From: Candidatus Nanohalarchaeota archaeon
GTDB lineage: Archaea; EX4484-52
DNA: 11,723 bases
Direction of reading: 5' to 3'
Assembly (NCBI GenBank): GCA_003660905.1
Contig: QMVB01000024.1
Span: forward strand, 1-11,723
The number at the start of each line of letters is the position of its first letter. Within the stretch, counting starts at the first letter, position 1. A program made the translations under genes and the position numbers. Positions 6,346 through 11,723 of the stretch are shown piece after piece. The notes beneath the pieces are model-generated. The model made no database searches and had not been told where the DNA came from. It saw only the letters and a list, made by a program, of their open reading frames with translations.

Positions 6346-7164
6346 ATGAAAACAATCGGAATCACCGGAGGAAAAGGAGGAACAGGAAAATCAACAATTG
6401 CAACTGCCCTTGCCTGTAAACTAGCTAAATCCAGCAGAGTTCTTCTGGCGGACATGGACGCAGACTGTCCAAACGACCATTTGCTCCTGAATATAAAAAG
6501 AGAGAAAAGAGAAACAGTATTCCAGAGAATCCCGAAATTTGACTTTAAAAAATGCACAAAATGCGGCATGTGCTCTGTGGTCTGCAAAAGCAATGCAATA
6601 GTATGCATAAATAATAATTATCCTGTTTTCATAAAACAGCAGTGCAATGGATGTGGAGCATGCCATGTAAAATGCCCGACAGGAGCAATTACCTGGAGCA
6701 AAAAAGAAATCGGATGCATCTGGCAGAGCAAAGGATGCAATATGGATTTGATAAGCTGTGAATTAAAAATCAACGAACCGGTCTCGGAACTTGTGGTGGA
6801 TACTGCAAAAAAAATCATAGAAAAAGAAAAAAATAAATATGATTACGTATTGGTGGACACTGCCGCAGGAACGCATTGCGATGTAATTTGTGCCCTTAGC
6901 GGTTGCGATTTCGTTCTGGCAGTGACTGAGGCAACGCCGCTCGGGATGCATGATTTAAACCTGATTGAAGAATTGCTTGACAAAATGAAATTGCCCTATG
7001 AACTCGTCCTTAATCGCTATGAGCCAAAAAACAAACTGCCTGAAAAAAAATTCATTGCGAAAATCAGATATAAAAAAGAAATCATGGAATCCTATTCGAA
7101 AGGCGTGCCTGTAGAGGATGAGACCATTAATAAAATTGCTGATTTTATAATAGCAAAAAAATAA
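6346..7164 (+). CDS. MinD-superfamily P-loop ATPase with inserted 2x[4Fe-4S] ferredoxin domain
   Basis: This 272-residue cytosolic protein has the deviant Walker A GGKGGTGKST (8-17), a switch I region around ADMDAD (35-40) and switch II DTAAG (171-175), as in the MinD/Mrp/NifH group. Between them lies an inserted ferredoxin with two cluster motifs, Cys70/73/76/80 and Cys100/103/106/110 (CTKCGMCSVVC and CNGCGACHVKCP). This matches the family described as MinD-like ATPases containing an inserted ferredoxin domain (COG1149). Such proteins are thought to couple ATP hydrolysis to redox or Fe-S tasks; the exact role is not settled. Cys124, 131 and 138 are additional possible ligands. The frame is open upstream to 6178, but that would overlap the hydrogenase operon, and the ATG at 6346 has proper box A spacing. 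Its divergent position hints at an accessory role for the hydrogenase, which is inference. Confidence 0.92.
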   Translation: MKTIGITGGKGGTGKSTIATALACKLAKSSRVLLADMDADCPNDHLLLNIKREKRETVFQRIPKFDFKKCTKCGMCSVVCKSNAIVCINNNYPVFIKQQCNGCGACHVKCPTGAITWSKKEIGCIWQSKGCNMDLISCELKINEPVSELVVDTAKKIIEKEKNKYDYVLVDTAAGTHCDVICALSGCDFVLAVTEATPLGMHDLNLIEELLDKMKLPYELVLNRYEPKNKLPEKKFIAKIRYKKEIMESYSKGVPVEDETINKIADFIIAKK

Positions 7165-7181
7165 ATTGCCTTAATATTAGT

Positions 7182-7190
7182 TTTATAAAA
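7182..7190 (+). promoter_or_regulatory. TATA box for the methyltransferase gene
   Basis: TTTATAAAA is centred 24 nt before the ATG at 7210. It suggests that the gene has its own leaderless promoter despite lying only 45 nt after the ATPase gene. Confidence 0.5.
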
Positions 7191-7209
7191 ATAATTCAGT
7201 TAAAACAAT

Positions 7210-7887
7210 ATGGCAGACAATGTATGGGAAAGCGAATATCTTGATGTATATGATACAATCCTGCTTAATTCGGAAATCTATATGGCAGTAAGGAATTTTC
7301 ATGTCAATGCTATGAGATGGTGCAGAATCGTCTTAGACAGTTGCTGCGGCACTGGCAACACTACTGTGGAATTGCTGAAAAAAGACCACATAGTATATGC
7401 TATTGACATAAGCGAAAAATCGCGCAGTATATTGAGAAAAAAATGCGCGCAATATGCCCATAGAATTCCACTTCTGAATGCAGATGCAAGACATTTGACA
7501 GAGTTCAAAGACGAAATGTTTGATGGCATAACTTCGATGTTTGTTGTCTATTATATTGATGATTATGAAGCATATCTAAGAGAAACTTATAGAGTGCTAA
7601 AAAAAAACGGCATTTTTGCGCTGACAGGAAGAGTTTCTGCCAAAAACATGGAACTGATTTTAAACTCATATAAAAGCTCTTTAAAGGAAAAAGGTCTGCT
7701 TCATGGTCTTGAACCTGAATTCTCAAAATTCAAGGACAAATTTTTCAATAATGTCACTAAAGCTGTGATAAATGGTCGCACATTTGAAGAGATGAAAAAA
7801 ATACTTGAGAAAATTGAGTTTAAAAATATAAGAAAATTTCCAAATCCTTATTTTGGACAATGTTATTCCCTAACTGCAGAAAAATAA
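7210..7887 (+). CDS. Class I SAM-dependent methyltransferase, substrate unknown
   Basis: This 225-residue protein has a Rossmann-type methyltransferase core. Motif I is VLDSCCGTGNTT (41-52), where Cys45 replaces the first glycine of the usual GxGxG; a similar CCGTG occurs in UbiE/MenG-type enzymes. The acidic ribose-binding residue is in AIDIS (64-68, Asp66), the adenine-side motif is LNADARHL (89-96), and a motif IV-like strand runs through FDGITSMFVVYYIDD (104-118). RVLKKNGIFALTG (128-140) is the conserved post-IV strand. The C-terminal ~80 residues are lysine-rich and probably form the substrate cap. There is no signal peptide or membrane segment. The overall pattern is the Methyltransf_11/25 type, which acts on small molecules, lipids, proteins or RNA, so I cannot name the substrate. 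Its neighbours give no clear pathway link. Confidence 0.85.
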   Translation: MADNVWESEYLDVYDTILLNSEIYMAVRNFHVNAMRWCRIVLDSCCGTGNTTVELLKKDHIVYAIDISEKSRSILRKKCAQYAHRIPLLNADARHLTEFKDEMFDGITSMFVVYYIDDYEAYLRETYRVLKKNGIFALTGRVSAKNMELILNSYKSSLKEKGLLHGLEPEFSKFKDKFFNNVTKAVINGRTFEEMKKILEKIEFKNIRKFPNPYFGQCYSLTAEK

Positions 7888-7888
7888 T

Positions 7889-7996
7889 ATGGTGGACAAA
7901 CAAAACATAACAGCTAAACACTAAAAATATCAGATTTATCTTCCAGATAAAAAAGAACTTGAAAAAAGATTAAAAAGATTACTAGATGAAAACTAA
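7889..7996 (+). pseudogene. Micro-ORF broken by an in-frame stop, possibly a small DNA-binding protein remnant
   Basis: An ATG one base after the methyltransferase stop reads MVDKQNITAKH, then meets TAA (7922-7924). The same frame continues for 23 sense codons, KYQIYLPDKKELEKRLKRLL and then DEN, to TAA at 7994-7996. The second part has a protein-like look: a beta-strand followed by an amphipathic charged helix, as at the start of ribbon-helix-helix (CopG/Arc-like) proteins. Without the internal stop it would encode about 35 residues. It may be a decayed gene, a sequencing error or chance. The stretch otherwise holds only the approach to guaA. Confidence 0.33.
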
Positions 7997-8024
7997 AATT
8001 GTTATTAAAAGAATATATGATACT

Positions 8025-9887
8025 ATGGAAAATAATGAAAAAATCGCGTTGCTGGATGCAGGAGCGCAATACGGCAAGGTCATTGATCGAAGAGCCCGTG
8101 AACTCAGAATCGAATGCGATATTTTGCCGATGGACACCTCAACAGGCATCCTAAAACAATACAAAGCAATAATTATTTCCGGCGGTCCTAACAGTGTATA
8201 TGACGAGAATGCGCCAAAATACAACAGGGAAGTTTTTGACTTAAACCTGCCTGTTCTTGGAATCTGCTATGGAATGCAGCTTATGAACTACCATTTTGGC
8301 GGAACTGTTGAGAAAAAATCAAGAAGAGAGGACTGCCAGATGCCAATAACAATAAGCGAAAACAATGCGTTGTTTGAGGGACTGCCACTGACACAAAATG
8401 CATTAATGAGCCATGGAGACAGCATAACGAAAGCGGCAGATGGTTTTGAAATAATTGCCAAATCAAATGAAATAATCGCAGGGATAGCAAATAAAGAAAA
8501 AAAACTATACGGCATACAATTTCATCCTGAAGTGGACTTGACGCAATATGGAAAAAATATTCTTGGAAATTTTCTATACAAGATATGCAACTTTTCCGGG
8601 ATATATACTGAACACAACAGGATAGAAAAAGCAATAAAATACATCCGGAATAAAGTAAAAGACAACAATGTTCTGGTACTTGTAAGTGGCGGCGTTGATT
8701 CAAGTGTATGCGCCGCACTGCTATCCAAAGCGTTAAAGCCATCCCAAATTTTTGCCCTGCATATAAATACAGGATTCATGAGACTGAACGAAAGCCGACT
8801 TGTAGAAAATGATTTGAAAAAACTAAACCTTGATCTGAAAATTGCAGATGCTTCTGACGACTTTTACAATGCAACCACAAAAATCAACGGCATTGAAACC
8901 CCTAAATTAAAAGATGCAATTTCACCGGAAATTAAAAGAAAAATAATCGGTGACTGCTTTATGAGAGTTACTCAAAAGGAGATAGAAAAAATGAATCTTG
9001 ACATGGGCAAAACTCTCATTGCGCAGGGAACGTTGCGTCCGGATTTGATAGAAAGTGCATCAGAACTTGCCAGTTCAAAAGCAGATGTAATCAAAACCCA
9101 TCACAACGACAGCCAACTGGTCAGGGAACAGAGGGAAAAAGGAATGGTTGTCGAGCCAAACAAAGACTGGCATAAGGATGAAGTGAGACGTGTCGGAAAG
9201 CAGCTTGGCCTCTCTGATGCTCTTGTAATGAGACAGCCTTTCCCTGGACCGGGTCTTGCAATCAGGATAATCTGCGCCGACAAGCCATTTATTGGCGAGG
9301 ATTTTGACAGGACAAATGAAAAATTAAATAATTGTGTATCTTCTATTGGGGTTAATGCATGCCTGCTGCCCTTCAGGACAGTTGGCGTCCAGGGAGATTC
9401 AAGGACATACAAATATGCTGCCGTACTCTGGGGCAATGCCAAATGGTCTGAGCTTATGAATATTGCAAAAGAAATTCCCCAGCATTTTCACAATATCAAC
9501 AGAATCGTGTATGCTCTTGGCAAAAAGATTGAAGGGCCGATTAAAACAATAATCCCTACCCAATTAAGCCCGGATGCCATTAGAGAACTTCAAAAAGCAG
9601 ATTACATTGTAGGCAAAAATTTAATAAAATACAATGCTGTAAAAAAAACAGCCCAGGTGCCTGTTATTTTGATTCCTGTTTCTTTAGGCAGAGAAAAAAA
9701 AAGATCAATTGCAATTCGCCCGTTTATAACAAATGATTTTATGACAGGAGTTCCTGCCTTCCCTAGAGAGGATATCCCGATAGAATGCCTGAACAATATT
9801 GCAAAAGAAATTTTAGATGAATGCAATATTGGCTGCGTGGTCTATGATTTAACACCAAAACCGCCGGGAACAGTTGAATGGGAATAA
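8025..9887 (+). CDS. guaA: GMP synthase (glutamine-hydrolysing), long single-chain form
   Basis: This 620-residue cytosolic enzyme converts XMP, ATP and glutamine to GMP. Residues ~1-190 are the class I glutamine amidotransferase: nucleophile Cys81 in GICYGMQ, with His167 and Glu169 in QFHPEV. Residues ~198-400 are the ATP pyrophosphatase, with the PP-loop SGGVDSS (221-227), followed by the synthase C-terminal domain (PFPGPGLAIRII to the terminal KPPGTVEWE). Motifs such as QGTLRPDLIESAS, IKTHHNDSQLVREQREKG and DWHKDEVRR, and a length above the ~525 residues of the E. coli type, match the long form known from eukaryotes. Many archaea instead use two separate subunits. The frame is open to an ATG at 7986, but the ATG at 8025 (MENNEKIALLDAG) puts the first beta-strand where the family starts. 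No strong box A is seen for either start. It is a housekeeping purine gene, unrelated in function to the hydrogenase. Confidence 0.97.
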   Translation: MENNEKIALLDAGAQYGKVIDRRARELRIECDILPMDTSTGILKQYKAIIISGGPNSVYDENAPKYNREVFDLNLPVLGICYGMQLMNYHFGGTVEKKSRREDCQMPITISENNALFEGLPLTQNALMSHGDSITKAADGFEIIAKSNEIIAGIANKEKKLYGIQFHPEVDLTQYGKNILGNFLYKICNFSGIYTEHNRIEKAIKYIRNKVKDNNVLVLVSGGVDSSVCAALLSKALKPSQIFALHINTGFMRLNESRLVENDLKKLNLDLKIADASDDFYNATTKINGIETPKLKDAISPEIKRKIIGDCFMRVTQKEIEKMNLDMGKTLIAQGTLRPDLIESASELASSKADVIKTHHNDSQLVREQREKGMVVEPNKDWHKDEVRRVGKQLGLSDALVMRQPFPGPGLAIRIICADKPFIGEDFDRTNEKLNNCVSSIGVNACLLPFRTVGVQGDSRTYKYAAVLWGNAKWSELMNIAKEIPQHFHNINRIVYALGKKIEGPIKTIIPTQLSPDAIRELQKADYIVGKNLIKYNAVKKTAQVPVILIPVSLGREKKRSIAIRPFITNDFMTGVPAFPREDIPIECLNNIAKEILDECNIGCVVYDLTPKPPGTVEWE

Positions 9888-9895
9888 TAAAGCCT

Positions 9896-9903
9896 TTAAA
9901 AGT
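9896..9903 (+). promoter_or_regulatory. Box A of the tRNA-Ala gene
   Basis: TTTAAAAG is centred about 29 nt before the mature 5' end of the tRNA, correct for an archaeal tRNA promoter with a short 5' leader. The TATA-rich run at 9913-9926 is too close to the tRNA to act as its box A. Confidence 0.45.
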
Positions 9904-9928
9904 TATCTTCACTTATATTTATATATCT

Positions 9929-10001
9929 GGGCTTGTAGTTCAGTTGGTAGAACGCTGCCCTTGCAAGGCAGAGGCCACGGGTTCAAATCCCGTCGAGTCC
10001 A
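9929..10001 (+). tRNA. tRNA-Ala (anticodon UGC)
   Basis: This is a complete 73-nt cloverleaf. The acceptor arm GGGCTTG pairs with CGAGTCC and includes the G3-U70 pair that identifies alanine tRNAs. The D loop has AGTTCAGTTGGTAGAAC. The anticodon stem CTGCC (9955-9959) pairs with GGCAG (9967-9971) around the loop CTTGCAA, giving anticodon TGC at 9962-9964. The T arm is CGGGTTCAAATCCCG. The discriminator base is A at 10001. No CCA is encoded (ATCG follows), so it must be added enzymatically. No intron is present. It stands 41 nt after guaA and 28 nt before the next gene. Confidence 0.97.
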
Positions 10002-10014
10002 TCGTACAATAATT

Positions 10015-10019
10015 GGTGA
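10015..10019 (+). promoter_or_regulatory. Ribosome binding site of the CNNM/CorC-type gene
   Basis: GGTGA, the archaeal anti-16S complement, ends 10 nt before the ATG at 10030. No box A sits at leaderless distance because the tRNA occupies it, so the gene may be cotranscribed with the tRNA. Confidence 0.5.
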
Positions 10020-10029
10020 TTAAAAGAAT

Positions 10030-11259
10030 ATGCTAATTGAAGCGATTTTCTTCGTTGTTTTCCTAATCTTATCTGCGTTCTTTTCTGCAAGCGAAACCGC
10101 ATTTTTGACAATAAATGAAATGCAGGTCAAAAAAATGCTTCAAAACAAGGAAAAATGCGCAAAAACAATAGCCGCACTAAAAAAAAAGGCGCATACTGTA
10201 ATCATAGCTATCCTGATTGGAAACAATATCGCAAATGTAACGGTTTCTGCTATTGCAACGCACATTGCAACTACTTTTTACGGTAATCAGGGAGTGGGCA
10301 TAGCCATTGGCATAATGACGCTTCTCCTTTTGGTATTTGGAGAAGTTACGCCAAAAACAATGGCATATGCAAAAGCAAAGGCATTTATGAAACATTCTGC
10401 AAAAATAATCGCATTTGCATGCATACTCTTTAATCCTATAATATATATGCTTAATTTAATCACCTCCAATACATCCAAAATATTCAAAGTAAAACTTACA
10501 AGAACAAATGGGCTGACTGAAGAAGAGCTTAAAACTGCTGTTTTGCTTGGTGAAGAAAAAGGAATAATAGACGAACATGAAAAAAAAATAATGAGCAATT
10601 TGTTTGATTTCAGCGATACAAAGGTAAACGAGATATTTACCCCCAAATCAAAAGTCTATATGATAAACAAGAAAATGAAGGTAATTGATTTTGTAAATTT
10701 CATAAAAAAGTACAGGTATTCAAGATTCCCTGTATATGAAGACAATGAAGACAACATTATCGGCATTGTCTATGCAAAAGATATTCTATCAAATATTGAC
10801 AAGAACCTGAAAGGAACCATGGGTTCATTTGTGAAAAAAGCATATTTCGTGCATGAAAACAAAGAAATCGGAACTTTGATGGAAGAGATGCGCAAAAGAA
10901 AACAGCACCTGTCCATTGTTGTAAATGAATATGGCGTAGTTGAAGGAATTGTGACTCTGGAAGATATAATCGAAGAAATTGTCGGCGAAATAGATGACGA
11001 AAAAGACACGGAAGAAGAACGCATAATAAAAAGAAAAAAAGACGAGTTCCTTGTTGATAGTCTGACCGGAGTGGAAGAATTGGAGAAAATTGGCGTAATT
11101 CTTCCAAAAGGAGATTATAATACACTAAATGGATTCTTAATAAAAAAAATGGATAAACTTCCCTGTGTAGGGGATGTTGTCAAATACAAGGAATATGAAA
11201 TGATTATTGAAAAAAGGCTGAAAAAAAGAGTTGCTAAAGTGCTGATAAAGAAAAAATGA
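10030..11259 (+). CDS. CNNM/CBS/CorC-domain membrane protein (HlyC/CorC family), likely divalent cation transporter
   Basis: This 409-residue integral membrane protein has the standard layout of its family. The CNNM (DUF21) transmembrane domain covers ~1-150, with SASETAFL (19-26), IGNNIAN (63-69) and FGEVTPKT (103-110) as signature motifs and helices near 1-20, 55-80, 88-106 and 124-145. A CBS pair spans ~203-325 (SRFPVYEDNEDNIIGIVYAK, then IVVNEYGVVEGIVTLEDIIE), expected to bind adenine nucleotides. The C-terminal CorC_HlyC domain is at ~335-408 (DEFLVDS, GVILPKGDYNTLNGFLI). Archaeal and bacterial relatives (CorC/MpfA/YtfL types) export Mg2+ or keep Mg2+ balance; 'hemolysin' is a historical name. 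The length is normal and nothing is missing. The substrate is inferred from the family. Confidence 0.92.
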   Translation: MLIEAIFFVVFLILSAFFSASETAFLTINEMQVKKMLQNKEKCAKTIAALKKKAHTVIIAILIGNNIANVTVSAIATHIATTFYGNQGVGIAIGIMTLLLLVFGEVTPKTMAYAKAKAFMKHSAKIIAFACILFNPIIYMLNLITSNTSKIFKVKLTRTNGLTEEELKTAVLLGEEKGIIDEHEKKIMSNLFDFSDTKVNEIFTPKSKVYMINKKMKVIDFVNFIKKYRYSRFPVYEDNEDNIIGIVYAKDILSNIDKNLKGTMGSFVKKAYFVHENKEIGTLMEEMRKRKQHLSIVVNEYGVVEGIVTLEDIIEEIVGEIDDEKDTEEERIIKRKKDEFLVDSLTGVEELEKIGVILPKGDYNTLNGFLIKKMDKLPCVGDVVKYKEYEMIIEKRLKKRVAKVLIKKK

Positions 11260-11282
11260 TTAATGTCATTGGATAATTTAAG

Positions 11283-11341
11283 TATGGAAAGTTCGCATAA
11301 TATGCGAAATGTTGTTGTTATAATATGAAAAGTTCGTATAA
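11283..11341 (+). repeat. 18-nt imperfect direct repeat (two copies)
   Basis: TATGGAAAGTTCGCATAA at 11283-11300 and TATGAAAAGTTCGTATAA at 11324-11341 match at 16 of 18 positions and are 41 nt apart. Each starts a hairpin: a perfect one in copy 1, and a weak one in copy 2 (TCGT pairs with ACGA). They lie in the 157-nt gap between the CNNM gene and the small membrane protein gene. Confidence 0.55.
11292..11308. promoter_or_regulatory. 17-nt perfect palindrome, possible operator
   Basis: TTCGCATA and TATGCGAA flank a single central A without mismatch. A dimeric regulator could bind this. It lies 33 nt after the CNNM stop and about 80-100 nt before the box A of the small gene. It is too short of T's downstream to be a clear terminator. 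Confidence 0.45.
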
Positions 11342-11389
11342 AAACGAGTTAGGCGACATATTACTCAGCTATTTTGCTAAAAGAATATA

Positions 11390-11397
11390 TTTAAATA
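11390..11397 (+). promoter_or_regulatory. Strong TATA box for the 43-residue membrane protein
   Basis: TTTAAATA is an almost ideal archaeal box A, preceded by AAAGAATATA. It is centred 23-24 nt before the ATG at 11417, indicating leaderless transcription. Confidence 0.6.
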
Positions 11398-11416
11398 CAA
11401 AGTGTCATTTATTACG

Positions 11417-11548
11417 ATGAACAAAAAAAACATCAAGGAATTTTTGAAGCCTGATTGGAGAAAAGTTTTGTTATTCGTGATATTTTTTGGTATTTTATTT
11501 ATCATGCCCGTAGAATACACAAAAATGCCTGATCAGGTGGAACTGTAA
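11417..11548 (+). CDS. Small single-pass membrane protein (43 residues)
   Basis: The frame reads MNKKNIKEFLKPDWRK, then a hydrophobic helix VLLFVIFFGILFIM (17-30), then PVEYTKMPDQVEL. It has the layout of a small membrane protein with a basic, probably cytoplasmic N-terminus (positive-inside rule) and a short tail outside. I do not know a named family. A near-consensus TATA box at the right distance and a T7 run directly after the stop make a complete minimal transcription unit, the best evidence that it is real. It may be a truncated version of a longer membrane protein. Confidence 0.6.
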   Translation: MNKKNIKEFLKPDWRKVLLFVIFFGILFIMPVEYTKMPDQVEL

Positions 11549-11549
11549 A

Positions 11550-11556
11550 TTTTTTT
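11550..11556 (+). terminator. Poly-T terminator after the small membrane protein
   Basis: Seven consecutive T's begin two bases after the TAA. Archaeal RNA polymerase commonly terminates at such oligo-T runs without a hairpin. Confidence 0.35.
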
Positions 11557-11646
11557 GCTGAAACTCATTTCCCTACACATATACATCTCCTTTAATTTTA
11601 TAACCTAAGTTTGACATTTACTAAATTTTTATTTTTTCACAATATT

Positions 11647-11723
11647 TTAGATAAAGAATTTGACAGTTAGGTACCCTTCTAATTCTTTAAAATTCAGCCA
11701 TTTTAGAGCGTATTGTGCTAATG
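11647..11723 (-). CDS. Possible 3' end of a gene entering from the right edge
   Basis: A minus-strand frame is open from the edge for 24 codons, reading LAQYALKWLNFKELEGYLTV and then KFFI, before TAA at 11647-11649. The composition is protein-like, with two aromatic-rich segments, but it is too short to assign to a family. The rest of the right end (11557-11646) is AT-rich with no gene. On the minus strand it has a TTATAAAAT TATA-like motif at 11596-11604 but no ORF longer than 17 codons behind it. Confidence 0.27.
   Translation of the reverse strand, partial: LAQYALKWLNFKELEGYLTVKFFI

Noticed and set aside
7986..8024. Upstream ATG for guaA
   Set aside because: The family begins just before the first strand (KIALLDAG), and the ATG at 8025 gives that. 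The extra 13 residues (MKTKIVIKRIYDT) do not fit the amidotransferase start.
8281..8742. Minus-strand ORF of 153 codons inside guaA
   Set aside because: It is antisense to the conserved amidotransferase domain and low-complexity in translation, so it is a shadow.
11533..11586. Minus-strand 17-residue ORF preceded by AAAGGAG and a TATA-like box
   Set aside because: The upstream signals are suggestive, but the frame has only 17 codons, overlaps the end of the better-supported 43-residue gene and has no recognisable sequence.
1..11723. CRISPR array
   Set aside because: No regularly spaced repeats with unique spacers are present. The repeats seen have only two copies each.

Overview
The window looks archaeal, most likely an AT-rich, small-genome lineage of the DPANN type (Woesearchaeota/Pacearchaeota-like). 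This is inferred. The signs are: many start codons with a TATA-like box A about 20-27 nt upstream and no room for a leader, a tRNA gene without encoded CCA, a class III (archaeal type IV pilin) signal peptide, and tight tail-to-tail or overlapping gene packing. No rRNA, CRISPR array or complete insertion sequence is visible.

Layout. Positions 1-554 (+) hold a possible gene tail and two small basic proteins of unknown function. 551-1009 (-) is a pilin-like protein. 1010-1367 is a non-coding stretch holding a ~57-nt imperfect direct repeat that brackets a strongly base-paired segment. 1368-2936 (+) is a secreted DUF2330-type protein with an unusual multi-helix membrane tail. 2947-6290 (-) is the centrepiece: a two-gene operon for a soluble NAD(H)-linked [FeFe]-hydrogenase, made of a NuoE-NuoF fusion (diaphorase) and, overlapping it by 10 nt, the catalytic HydA. 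Divergent from it, 55 nt away and sharing overlapping TATA elements, is a MinD-superfamily ATPase with an inserted two-cluster ferredoxin (6346-7164). Then follow a SAM methyltransferase (7210-7887), a broken micro-ORF (7889-7996), a long, eukaryote-like GMP synthase (8025-9887), tRNA-Ala(UGC) (9929-10001), a CNNM/CBS/CorC-type membrane protein (10030-11259), a palindrome/repeat region, a 43-residue membrane protein with a strong leaderless promoter (11417-11548), and a possible gene tail at the right edge.

How the genes fit together. The predicted electron route is NAD(H) <-> FMN and [4Fe-4S] in the NuoF part, the [2Fe-2S] clusters of the NuoE part and of HydA's N-terminus, two ferredoxin-type [4Fe-4S] clusters, and the H-cluster. 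HydA keeps every H-cluster ligand but lacks the His-Cys3 [4Fe-4S] motif normally found between the [2Fe-2S] and ferredoxin domains. The diaphorase lacks the C-terminal ferredoxin domain of bifurcating HydB. The result is a slimmed-down fermentative hydrogenase that would reoxidise NADH or ferredoxin to H2. No HydE, HydF or HydG maturase lies in the window. The divergent ferredoxin-ATPase is the best local candidate for an accessory or electron-transfer partner.
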